Origin: Aldehydirespirator sp965203635
Lineage (GTDB): Bacteria; Actinomycetota; Acidimicrobiia; Acidimicrobiales; Aldehydirespiratoraceae
NCBI GenBank assembly: GCA_965203635.1
Contig: OZ241903.1
Coordinates: 2,976,001 to 3,040,000 of the forward strand
DNA: 64,000 bases
Direction of reading: 5' to 3'
Notes under the pieces: model-generated
The model's database searches: none
Told to the model about the DNA's origin: nothing
What the model saw: only the letters and a program-made list of their open reading frames with translations
Part shown: positions 51,658 to 59,673 of the stretch, in pieces
Numbering within the stretch: the stretch's first letter is position 1
Layout of the letters: each line of letters begins with the position of its first letter
Position numbers and translations under genes: made by a program

Positions 51658-52440
51658 TCATTCGAGCTGCTCCCGGATCCTCTGGCGCAGCGACCAGAAC
51701 CTCTCGTCCGCCTCGACCTGCTCGAAGGTGCGGGGCCGCTCCAGATCCACGTCGATCACGTCCTGCACACCCCCGGGGCGGGCCGACATGACCATCACCC
51801 GGTCGGACAGGAACAGGGCCTCGCCGATGTCGTGGGTCACGAACACCACCGTGGTCTGGGACTCCTGCCAGATGCGGAGAAGCTCCAGGTTCATGAGATC
51901 CCGGGTCTGGGCATCGAGGGCGCCGAAGGGCTCGTCCATCAACAGGATGGAAGGCTCCACCGCCAGGGCCCGCGCCACCGACACCCGCTGCTGCATGCCT
52001 CCCGACAGCTCGCCCGGCCGGTGCTGCAGGTACTCCTGCAGGCCCACCATCTCCAGCACCTCCAGAGCCTTGCGCCGGTCGTCCTCGGTGGGCCGGCGCA
52101 TCACCTCGAACGGCAGCATCACATTGTCGAGGACCCTGCGCCACGGCAGCAGCACCGCCTTCTGGAAGACGTAGCCGATGCGCCGGTCGGGGGCGGTGAC
52201 CACCTCGCCGCCGATGCGCACCTGGCCGGTGGAGGGCGCGATGAGGCCGCCCACGCAGCGCAGCAGGGTGCTTTTGCCGCAACCGCTGGGCCCGACGATG
52301 CCGACGAACTCTCGGGGCGCTATGTCGAAGTCGATGCCCTCCAGGGCCGTGATGTCGCCCGCGTCGGACGCGAAGGTCTTGGTGAGGCCGTCGATCTCGA
52401 TGTGGCCGCGCCCCGGGAGTTCTCCGGTCTGGTCGTTCAC
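51658..52440 (-). CDS. ABC transporter ATPase (SsuB/TauB type)
   Basis: 260 aa. Walker A GPSGCGKST, Q-loop YVFQKAVLLPWR, signature LSGGMQQR, Walker B ILLMDEPFGALD and the switch His in VFVTHDIGEA. The Q-loop L-L-P-W and downstream pattern are those of the nitrate/sulfonate/taurine group. Encoded between the binding protein and permease. Confidence 0.95.
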   Translation of the reverse strand: MNDQTGELPGRGHIEIDGLTKTFASDAGDITALEGIDFDIAPREFVGIVGPSGCGKSTLLRCVGGLIAPSTGQVRIGGEVVTAPDRRIGYVFQKAVLLPWRRVLDNVMLPFEVMRRPTEDDRRKALEVLEMVGLQEYLQHRPGELSGGMQQRVSVARALAVEPSILLMDEPFGALDAQTRDLMNLELLRIWQESQTTVVFVTHDIGEALFLSDRVMVMSARPGGVQDVIDVDLERPRTFEQVEADERFWSLRQRIREQLE

Positions 52441-52498
52441 GGTGTGCCCCTGAACCCGGCGAGCTGGGGTGCTCGCCGGGTTCAGGCTAGTTGTCGAT

Positions 52499-53695
52499 CT
52501 AGTTGATGAACCGGTTGGAGATCACCGCCGAGGCGTCGGCTGCGTCGGGCAGGATCCCAAGCTCGGTGGCCTGGTCGGCCACGTCCTGGATGGTGGTCAC
52601 ATCGCACCAGCCCATGCCGTTCTCGGCGACGCCGGGACCGTTGTTCTGCATCTGGATGCGGTAGTCGATCACCGCCAGGTTGCGGTCCATGTTGTCGGCA
52701 CCGACCGCGTAGCGGGAGCCGATCTCAGCCGCAGCCTCGGGGTTCTCCTGGATCCATACCTTGGCCTTCTCCAGAGCGTCGATGAACCGTCCCACGCCTT
52801 CGGTGTTCTCGTCCACCCAGCTCCGGTTGGCGAAGTACACGTCGTTGGGGCCGGGCACCTGCTCGTACTGCCAGATCTCGTAGTCGCCGACCTGATCGTC
52901 GGGGATGCCGCCGGCCTCCAGGAGGGCCCAGTTGATCGAGCCCCATGTCGAGGCGGCTTGGGCCTGGCCGCCGAGCAAGGCCTCCCCGAAGGCGATCCCG
53001 GTGGCCGCGAAGGTCACGTCCTCTTCGGTGATGCCGTTGTCGGCGAGCAGCAGAGCCGCGTACCACTTGCTGGTGGAGGCCTGAGATGTGACTGCGACCG
53101 TCTTGCCCCGGAGGTCCTCGGGGCTCTCAATGCCGGCTCCGGTATTGACCAGCATGGTCATCCAGTTCTGCGTGTACGGACAGTAGATGCCCTCGAGATC
53201 CGCTCCCGCGATCGTGGCGAAGAAGCCCGACAGTGCATCGGCCATGGCGATGTCGGCGTTGCCGGCCACCAGCTGGCGGACGGCGTCGCCTGCACCCGCG
53301 CCGGGAAGCTGCTCGAGGGTGACGCCGGCCTCGGCGAAGTAGCCGTTCTCCTCGGCCACATACAGGTCGATGAAGTCGATGAACTTGCCGCCGCCCCACG
53401 TGACCAGCCGGATGTCGATCGGCTCGGGCGGAGCAGCGGGCTCGGGCTCAGGCTCGGGCTCAGGCTCCTCGGCGGGCTCGGGCTCGGCCGCCGGCTCAGG
53501 CTCCTCGGCGGGCTCGGGCTCGGCCGCGGGCTCGGGCTCAGGCTCGGGATCGGCCGCCGGCTCGGGCTCCTCAGCCGGGGCCGGGGCGGCCGGCTCGGCT
53601 TCATCGTCGTCACCGCAGGCTGTGAACAGCAGGGCCGCGGCCAACGGCACCGCCAGCCAACGCAGCCACCTGGTCCGATTCGTGGTCTGGCTCAT
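52499..53695 (-). CDS. ABC transporter substrate-binding lipoprotein (NMT1/SsuA/TauA type)
   Basis: 398 aa from ATG 53695. Lipobox LLFTACGDD, then an acidic Glu/Pro/Ala repeat linker to about residue 95. The binding domain holds LVTWGGGKFIDFIDLYVAEENG, GNADIAMADALSGF, LRGKTVAVTSQASTSKWYAA, GGQAQAASTWGSINWALLEAG and RFIDALEKAKVWIQENPEAA. The fold binds sulfonates, nitrate, hydroxymethylpyrimidine or other small molecules; ligand unknown. First gene of the transporter operon behind a near-consensus promoter, divergent from a GntR regulator that probably controls it. Confidence 0.92.
   Translation of the reverse strand: MSQTTNRTRWLRWLAVPLAAALLFTACGDDDEAEPAAPAPAEEPEPAADPEPEPEPAAEPEPAEEPEPAAEPEPAEEPEPEPEPEPAAPPEPIDIRLVTWGGGKFIDFIDLYVAEENGYFAEAGVTLEQLPGAGAGDAVRQLVAGNADIAMADALSGFFATIAGADLEGIYCPYTQNWMTMLVNTGAGIESPEDLRGKTVAVTSQASTSKWYAALLLADNGITEEDVTFAATGIAFGEALLGGQAQAASTWGSINWALLEAGGIPDDQVGDYEIWQYEQVPGPNDVYFANRSWVDENTEGVGRFIDALEKAKVWIQENPEAAAEIGSRYAVGADNMDRNLAVIDYRIQMQNNGPGVAENGMGWCDVTTIQDVADQATELGILPDAADASAVISNRFIN
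53430..53590. repeat. Acidic Pro/Glu/Ala repeat linker in the binding protein
   Basis: Imperfect short-period repeats encode Ala-Glu-Pro-Glu-Pro-Ala-Glu-Glu-Pro units between lipobox and binding domain. Composition parallels the linker of the family 5 binding protein at 36.4 kb and suggests a shared way of holding binding proteins away from the membrane. Confidence 0.75.
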
Positions 53696-53728
53696 GATGG
53701 TCTCCCTCCCGTATTGAGACTGGCAAAC

Positions 53729-53757
53729 TCTATAGGAAATCATCAATCGGATGTCAA
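53729..53757 (-). promoter_or_regulatory. Near-consensus promoter of the ABC transporter operon
   Basis: On the minus strand TTGACA (53757-53752), a 17-bp spacer and TATAGA (53734-53729). Transcription would start near 53722, giving a 27-nt leader with a GGGAGG ribosome site before ATG 53695. It is among the best sigma-70-type promoters in the window. The GntR regulator starts 31 bp away on the other strand, so its operator likely overlaps. Confidence 0.8.
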
Positions 53758-53787
53758 CTCCGCGCGTTCGTGGCATGATGGGGAATT

Positions 53788-54465
53788 GTGAGTTCGTTCG
53801 AGAGGCCCAAGACCGCACAGGAGGCTGTCCTCGCGGAGATCCGCGAGCAGCTCCTCGACGGCCGGCTCGCGCCGGGCGTGTCCATACGCCCGGACGCATT
53901 GGGCGACGAACTCGGCGTGTCGGCCGTGCCGGTGCGAGAAGCGCTGCGGATCCTCGAGGGCGAGGGCCATGTTCACTACCGGCCCCACCGGGGCTACGTG
54001 GTGGCGGCCCTCGATGTGGACGATCTCATCGAGATCTACCGGATCCGAGAGCTCCTCGAGACCGAGGCCGTCAGCCGGGCCATCCCGCGGCTTCGGGGCG
54101 AGACGGTCGCCCGACTCCGTGAGATCGTCCGTGAGATGGACGAGGTGCAGGACGACGTCATATCACTGACCGCGGTGAACCGGCGGTTCCATTTCACCCT
54201 GTTCGAGGCGGCCGAGATGCCCCAGCTCGTACGGGTGCTGCGGATCCTGTGGGACTCGTCGGACCGCTACCGCCTGCGCTACCTGATGTCACCCGAGAAC
54301 CGCCAGCTCGTGCACGACCAGCATCAACGGATGATGAAGGCCGTCGCCGACGGCAACGCCGGGGCGTTCATCGACGAGAGCCACAAGCATCACGAACACG
54401 CCGTTGCGGCGCTGGCCGACACGTTCGAGATGGGGGCGACGGAACCCGCGCAGAAGTCGGCCTGA
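53788..54465 (+). CDS. GntR-family transcriptional regulator (FadR/FCD subfamily)
   Basis: 225 aa. N-terminal winged helix at about 8-75 (LDGRLAPGVSIRPDALGDEL, SAVPVREALRILEGEGHV, the GntR recognition region), then an all-helical FCD ligand domain with the metal-type Asp/His pattern NRRFHFTLFEAA and HDQHQRMMKAV, and HHEHA near the end. Such regulators sense carboxylic acids and repress catabolic operons. Divergent from the ABC transporter operon and convergent with the TPP enzyme, both plausible targets. GTG start. Confidence 0.9.
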   Translation: MSSFERPKTAQEAVLAEIREQLLDGRLAPGVSIRPDALGDELGVSAVPVREALRILEGEGHVHYRPHRGYVVAALDVDDLIEIYRIRELLETEAVSRAIPRLRGETVARLREIVREMDEVQDDVISLTAVNRRFHFTLFEAAEMPQLVRVLRILWDSSDRYRLRYLMSPENRQLVHDQHQRMMKAVADGNAGAFIDESHKHHEHAVAALADTFEMGATEPAQKSA

Positions 54466-54473
54466 ACGGGCTG

Positions 54474-56138
54474 TTACTGGCCCATCAGGTCGATCTTGCG
54501 CTGCTCGATCTTGGTGCGCAGCGGCGGGAACACCTCCTCGGGATCGATGTCGACGGCCAGGAGTGCCGGTCCTCCCAGAGACAGGGCCCACTCGAACGCG
54601 CCGTCCAGGTCGGCCTCCTCGCGAACCGTGCGAGCAGCGACTCCGAAGGCCTGAGCGGCCGCGGCGAAATCGATGGACCCCAGGCGGACGTAGTGGTCCT
54701 CGCCGTACATCGCCTCCGCCTGGTGGCGCAGGATGCCGAGCGCGCCGTCGACGAACACGACCGACACCAACGGCAGCCCCAGATCCTGGGCCACGACGAG
54801 TTCGCCCATCGTGTGCACGAAGCCCCCGTCACCCGCGATGGCCACCGCCGTCGTGCCGGGCAGGGCCACCGCGGCTCCGATGGCGGCCGGAAGGCTGAAT
54901 CCCATGGCGTCGAACTCGCAGGACTGCAACAGGCCCTCGGGCCTGCGCACGTCGAGTTGCTCGCACACCCACAGCCGGTGGTTGCCGATGTCGGCCGACA
55001 CCACCGCTCCGTCCGGCATCGCCCTGTTGAGCGCGGCGAGCACCGAGGCTGCGCTCAAGCCACGGGCGGGATCATTCTGCGGCGACGTGCGAACGGGTCT
55101 TCGAGTGAACCACGGCTCGCGCCGGCCGACCCGGGCGGCGACGGCCCCCATCACCGCGTCGGCGCTGCCGACGATCCCCTGGTCGACCCGATAGACGCGG
55201 TTGATCTGCGAGGAGTCCGCGTCTATCTGAACCAGTTTCGCCCCGCCGGAGAACAGGTCTGAGCGCCAGCCGAAAGTCGTCTGCTCTCCGAGCGCGCAAC
55301 CCGCGACCAGCACCAGGTCGGCCGAGCCGACGGCCTCGCGGGCGGTGTCGGTGCCGTAGAAGCCGAGCATGCCGACGCTGCGCGGATGGTCGGTGGGGAT
55401 GCTCCCTATGCCGGAGCGGCTGGTGGCGACGGGCGCGCCGAGCCGCTCGGCCAGCTCGACGAGAGCGGCGCCGCCGGAACTGCGGAGCACGCCGTGACCG
55501 GCCAGAACAGCCGGGCGCTGCGAGCGCTCGAAGTGCCCTACGAGTTCGTTGACGGTTGATGGGGCCGGAACTGCCGCCGAGTCGGCCCGGGGCGGCAGCG
55601 GTTCGACTGGCCCCGCGGTGTCGGCCTGAAGGTTCTGGGGCAAGGCGATGTGCACAGGGCCGGGCCGCCCGGACCCGGCGAGCTGCAGGCCGGTGGCGAT
55701 GAGGTTGGGGACCTCGTCGAGCGAGGCCGCCTGCACGGACCTCTTGCAGAACGGCGCGAGAAGCCCGACGTTGTCGCAGTGCTGCAGGATGTTGCGGTGG
55801 ACGTACCGCCGGTCGACCTGTGCAGTGAGAACCAGCAGCGGAATCGAGTCGGCCTGGGCATTGGCAACCGAGGTGACCAGGTTGGTGGCACCCGGTCCGG
55901 GAGCTCCGGACAGGACGACTCCGGGCTCGCCCCCGGCCAGCGCGTAGCCCGATGCCATGTACCCGGCCCCCTGCTCGTGGCGGGCCGGAACCACCGTTGC
56001 CGAGCCGGTACGGCCCAACTCGTGATATGTGGGCAGGAAGTGCCCGCCCGCCACCGTGAACACTGTGCCGATCCCCGCGGCAGCGATCGCATCCGCGATG
56101 ACGCGGCGTCCTAGCAGATCTGCCGAGGCTTCCGACAT
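54474..56138 (-). CDS. Thiamine-diphosphate enzyme, acetolactate synthase-like
   Basis: 554 aa with the three-domain POX/AHAS layout. Catalytic Glu in VVPARHEQGAGYMASGYA, middle domain LAGHGVLRSSGGAALVELAE, and TPP/Mg motif AIAGDGGFVHTMGELVVAQD. No regulatory acetolactate synthase subunit is adjacent, so a catabolic decarboxylase/ligase of the large ilvB-like family is as likely as isoleucine/valine biosynthesis. It ends 8 bp from the convergent GntR gene. Confidence 0.87.
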   Translation of the reverse strand: MSEASADLLGRRVIADAIAAAGIGTVFTVAGGHFLPTYHELGRTGSATVVPARHEQGAGYMASGYALAGGEPGVVLSGAPGPGATNLVTSVANAQADSIPLLVLTAQVDRRYVHRNILQHCDNVGLLAPFCKRSVQAASLDEVPNLIATGLQLAGSGRPGPVHIALPQNLQADTAGPVEPLPPRADSAAVPAPSTVNELVGHFERSQRPAVLAGHGVLRSSGGAALVELAERLGAPVATSRSGIGSIPTDHPRSVGMLGFYGTDTAREAVGSADLVLVAGCALGEQTTFGWRSDLFSGGAKLVQIDADSSQINRVYRVDQGIVGSADAVMGAVAARVGRREPWFTRRPVRTSPQNDPARGLSAASVLAALNRAMPDGAVVSADIGNHRLWVCEQLDVRRPEGLLQSCEFDAMGFSLPAAIGAAVALPGTTAVAIAGDGGFVHTMGELVVAQDLGLPLVSVVFVDGALGILRHQAEAMYGEDHYVRLGSIDFAAAAQAFGVAARTVREEADLDGAFEWALSLGGPALLAVDIDPEEVFPPLRTKIEQRKIDLMGQ

Positions 56139-56267
56139 CGGATCTCCGTCCCTAGAGCGGCACCGGCATCATATAGTCGATCAAATACAGGACCAGCAGG
56201 CGGGCGGCCAATACAACTGCCCGTTAGATCATGGAGCCGGCCGGCGAAACCTTTACACTGCCACCAC

Positions 56268-56891
56268 ATGACGCCCCCACCATCTGCATCCTCCAACTCA
56301 AGCTCCCCGACCGTGGCCCTCACCATGGACGGAGTCATCGCAAACTGGGTGAAGGGCCTGCGAGCCCATGTAGCCGCCCGGCACGCGGTCGCCGATCGGC
56401 AGTTGGCGCTGAACGTCTCCTGGGACCTCTCCGAATGGGGCGTTGACGACCCGGCGGGCACGATCCGCGACTTCCTGCTGTCTCCGATGTCGGGGCGGCT
56501 CAAGCTCGTCGAAGGTTCAGAGGCCGGAATTGCCAAGCTGCAATCGGCCGGCTTCAGGGTCGTGGCGGTAACCCGGCGCGACCACATGGTCGGCAACAAT
56601 CCCGACGACCAGGACACAACCCGCGACATCGCCCGCCAGTGGTTCGCCGGTCAGCCGCAGCTGGGCATAGGCGATGACGACATCGTGTTCACCGAGGATC
56701 CGGTAAGCCTCGATGCCGATGTCTGGGTGGACGACGCGCCCCGGCGCGTGAAGCGCCTGGTGGAGGCCGAGAAGCCGGTGTGGGTGCTGCCGCAGCCGTG
56801 GAACCGCTCGGTGGTGCAGCACCCGGGCGTGCATGTGCTGTTCGACGGCTGGAGCTCGGTCGACGATCTGATCGCGACACACTCCTCCTGA
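56268..56891 (+). CDS. HAD-like 5'-nucleotidase family protein with altered nucleophile site
   Basis: 207 aa resembling the 5'(3')-deoxyribonucleotidase (NT5C) branch of HAD phosphatases: motif I region VALTMDGVIANW, motif II VVAVTRRDH, motif III/IV IVFTEDP and ADVWVDDAPRR. The nucleophile of the D-x-D motif is normally the first Asp; here that position is Thr19 (T-M-D-G), while the general-acid Asp21 remains. It may therefore be a non-catalytic binding protein or use another mechanism. TACACT lies 8 nt before the ATG. Confidence 0.6.
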   Translation: MTPPPSASSNSSSPTVALTMDGVIANWVKGLRAHVAARHAVADRQLALNVSWDLSEWGVDDPAGTIRDFLLSPMSGRLKLVEGSEAGIAKLQSAGFRVVAVTRRDHMVGNNPDDQDTTRDIARQWFAGQPQLGIGDDDIVFTEDPVSLDADVWVDDAPRRVKRLVEAEKPVWVLPQPWNRSVVQHPGVHVLFDGWSSVDDLIATHSS

Positions 56892-57050
56892 CCCAGGCCA
56901 ACGGCATCGGCGCCGCTGCGGCGCAGCGCTGACGCCCATCCAGGAGCGGTGTCACAGCCGCGCTCCATAATCGCGGCGAGCGCTCAACGCTCTCCTCGCA
57001 GTCCGGGACAACGGGCCGCCTGCACTCCGCAAGGCGAAAGGCCCCGTCCC
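56892..57050. other. Intergenic gap with GC palindrome
   Basis: 159 bp with no gene. GCGCCGC-T-GCGGCGC at 56910-56924, 18 nt after the HAD gene stop, could form a short GC hairpin without a T-run, at best a weak terminator. The longer open frame running from 56949 into the next gene lacks protein-like sequence. Confidence 0.4.
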
Positions 57051-57998
57051 ATGCATACCAGTCATCGGCTCCTCCCCTACTTCTCCAGGCTCGACGACGG
57101 CCTCGTAGTGGAGCGTGAGCACCCCGTAGGCGCGACGCTGGCGGCAGGCAGCGCCCGAGCGTGCGGAACGCACCAAGATCCGCTGCTGTTGGATCTCGCA
57201 TCCCACGCCCTGGAACTGCCGGCCGGAGGCGCGGTGATGGCCGCGGCCACCGGAACAGCCACCGCAGTCGATCCTCCCTCCAGCGGCGTGATGGCCATGA
57301 TCGGCCTGAGGTGCCCGCCGCAGACCGTGGCCGTGGCGGCCACCACGCAGTGCGAGACGCTGTGGCCCGACGGCCGCCGCCGCCGCGGCGTGCTGGCGTG
57401 GTCGCTCGATCGGCACCACAACTCTTCGGCCCTGTTCCGCGAGCAGCCCGGCCACGGCGTGGAGATGCTCGACGCGGTGGCGGGGACCCTGCTCGACGCG
57501 GGCCTCCGCGCCCTGGGCCAGGCCACGCCGCCGTGCCCCTCCCCTGCGGTGTGGTTCCCGGACGGCGTGTTCCTGCACCAGCTGTCGAGGCTGCTCGACC
57601 GGCGCGGCGGGACGTGCACCCGGCGCCCGCTGAGTTGGGACCGCCTCTCGCGGCTCTATCCGCTCAATGGCTCGGCCGAGCCGCTGACGCCCGGCATGAC
57701 GCTCCATTTGAGGCGGGACTTCCACGAGCGGAACACATGGTCGTCTCTGCGTCTCGGGGCCGTCGATCTACCTGCTGCCGCGCCGGCGATCCTCCCCGGC
57801 CTCACCCCGGACATCGCCGAGTGGCTCGACGACGGATCATTCGCCCGCTGGGTGCTCAGCCGGGTCCCGGATCCCCCCAGCACCCTGGATTGGCTGTGCG
57901 AGCGCGTCGACCGAGGCTTGGCCGGCGACCTCCGCCTCGCACTGGGCGAGGTGCACGGCCCGCTGCAGCGCCGGCGCGGCGGGCACATTCGGGCTTAG
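57051..57998 (+). CDS. Conserved-looking hypothetical protein
   Basis: 315 aa from ATG 57051 (MHTSHRLLPYFSRLDDGLVV). I do not recognise the family. Visible features: no signal peptide or membrane helix, a Gly/Ala-rich stretch GGAVMAAATGTATAVDPPSS, a balanced acidic/basic composition with many Trp and Arg, and a Pro/Trp-rich C-terminal third (ILPGLTPDIAEWLDDGSF). Codon use and the lack of stops match real genes here. The longer frame to 56949 adds an unlikely Arg/Pro/Gln stretch. Confidence 0.7.
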   Translation: MHTSHRLLPYFSRLDDGLVVEREHPVGATLAAGSARACGTHQDPLLLDLASHALELPAGGAVMAAATGTATAVDPPSSGVMAMIGLRCPPQTVAVAATTQCETLWPDGRRRRGVLAWSLDRHHNSSALFREQPGHGVEMLDAVAGTLLDAGLRALGQATPPCPSPAVWFPDGVFLHQLSRLLDRRGGTCTRRPLSWDRLSRLYPLNGSAEPLTPGMTLHLRRDFHERNTWSSLRLGAVDLPAAAPAILPGLTPDIAEWLDDGSFARWVLSRVPDPPSTLDWLCERVDRGLAGDLRLALGEVHGPLQRRRGGHIRA

Positions 57999-58022
57999 GG
58001 CGCGCCGTTATGCTGGCTCGTC

Positions 58023-59657
58023 GTGAGTGGGCCGAAACCGAGCGGCGGATCCATCGCCCGCCGCCGCCTGCTGATAGCACTGGGATTCGGGGTCACCAAC
58101 GTTGCCGTGCTCCGCCGGCTGAGATCCGGCGAAGCCCCCGCTCCCGAGCAGCAGCAGACGGCCACGCCGGTCGAACCGGCCGATGCCCCGACTGCCTCGG
58201 CACCGGCAACGGTCGTCTCCGAACCGGCGGCGCCAACCGAGCCGCCGCCGGTGCCGGTGCTGGACGAGTCGGCGGCACTGGGGACTGATCAGCCGTTCGA
58301 CCTGGCCGTCGTCGGCGGCCGTGTCATCGACCCCGCCTCGGGATTCGACTACGTGGCGAGCATCGGCATAAGCGGCTCGACGGTCGCGGCCATCTCGGCT
58401 GACCCGGACGCCCCGCCCCTGCAGGCAGCCACCACCATCGACGCAACCGGCCTGGTGGTGTCGCCCGGCTTCATCGACATCCTGTCGTACAGCCCCAACG
58501 GCTACGGCGAGTGGTTCAAGCTGGCCGACGGCGTGACCACCAACCTCGGGATGCACGGTCTCGACAACCGCGCCACCAACTGGTTCGCGGCCCATCCCGA
58601 CGGCAGTTCGCCGATCCACTTCGGCGGGGCCTCCGACCACGCCTTCGTGCGCCAAGTGCACGGCCTCGAGCCCTACGACACGGCGGCGGGCAGCACGCTC
58701 GAGGCCATGCTCGAGGACGCCCGCGCCGATCTGCGCAACGGGTTCATCGGACTGCACATGCAGCCCGAGTACACACCCGGAACCAGCGCGGACGCGCTGC
58801 TGGCCCACGCCGCGATCGCCGCTGAGCACGGCGTTCCCCTGTGCGTGCACGCCCGCTACTCCGACAACCTCCCGCCCGGCACCAACCTCCAGGCCATCAG
58901 CGAGCTCGTCTCCGCGGCCCGCGAGACCGGGGCCCACGTCCATGTCGAGCACATCAACTCGACGGGCGGCACCGGGGTGATGGCCGAGGCGCTCGGACGC
59001 ATCAACGACGCCATCGACGAGGGGCTGTCCATGACAGCCTGCATCTACCCGTACACCTTCTGGGCCACATACCTGAAGTCGGCCCGCTACCAGGACTGGC
59101 AGGAGAAGTACGGCATCGGCTACGGCGATCTGCAGGTGGCGGGAACGTCGGAGCGCCTGACCGAGCAGACCTTCGCCGACGCCTACGCGGCCAACAGCCT
59201 CACGGCCGCGTTCGCCATGTCGCCCGAGGACGTGGACCTGCCGCTGCAGGCCGGCTTCGTGATGGTCGGCAGCGACGCCATCCTCGAGCAGTCCCACAAC
59301 AACCACCCGCGGTCTACCGGCTGCTTCAGCCGGGTGCTCGGGCACTACGTGCGCGAGCGGCAGGTCCTCGACCTCCCCACCGCACTCGCCAAGATGACGA
59401 TCCAGCCGGCCCGCCTGCTCGAGGGCCGCTGCCCGGCTCTGCTGCGCAAGGGCCGGCTCAGCATCGGCGCCGACGCCGACATCACCGTGTTCGATCCGGC
59501 CACCGTCACCGACCGGTCCACGATCGCCAACCCCGCTCAGGAGTCCGCCGGCATCCAATGGGTGGTGGTCGAGGGCCAGGTGGTTCGATCGCCCGACGGC
59601 TTCACCGCGGTCCAGCCCCCAGGCCGGGGCCTGCGGTCCGACATCGGCACGGCCTGA
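58023..59657 (+). CDS. Exported amidohydrolase, N-acyl-D-amino-acid deacylase-like
   Basis: 544 aa, GTG start with a TATGCT element 8 nt before it. The N-terminus SIARRRLLIALGFGVTNVAV has Arg-Arg-Arg before a hydrophobic stretch, suggesting Tat export or a membrane anchor, followed by a Pro/Ala linker. The amidohydrolase domain begins FDLAVVGGRVIDPASGFDYV. The usual H-x-H metal pair after PGFID is replaced (SPGFIDILSYSPNG), while the later HARYSDN, HVEHINSTG and the C-terminal GRLSIGADADITVFDP remain. It may use a mononuclear site. It differs from the intact-motif homologue at 32.9 kb. Confidence 0.8.
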   Translation: MSGPKPSGGSIARRRLLIALGFGVTNVAVLRRLRSGEAPAPEQQQTATPVEPADAPTASAPATVVSEPAAPTEPPPVPVLDESAALGTDQPFDLAVVGGRVIDPASGFDYVASIGISGSTVAAISADPDAPPLQAATTIDATGLVVSPGFIDILSYSPNGYGEWFKLADGVTTNLGMHGLDNRATNWFAAHPDGSSPIHFGGASDHAFVRQVHGLEPYDTAAGSTLEAMLEDARADLRNGFIGLHMQPEYTPGTSADALLAHAAIAAEHGVPLCVHARYSDNLPPGTNLQAISELVSAARETGAHVHVEHINSTGGTGVMAEALGRINDAIDEGLSMTACIYPYTFWATYLKSARYQDWQEKYGIGYGDLQVAGTSERLTEQTFADAYAANSLTAAFAMSPEDVDLPLQAGFVMVGSDAILEQSHNNHPRSTGCFSRVLGHYVRERQVLDLPTALAKMTIQPARLLEGRCPALLRKGRLSIGADADITVFDPATVTDRSTIANPAQESAGIQWVVVEGQVVRSPDGFTAVQPPGRGLRSDIGTA

Positions 59658-59673
59658 GGCGAGCAGAGCCGCC

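Noticed and set aside
53430..53590. Second possible repeat array
   Set aside because: In-frame acidic linker of the ABC binding protein, not a spacer array.
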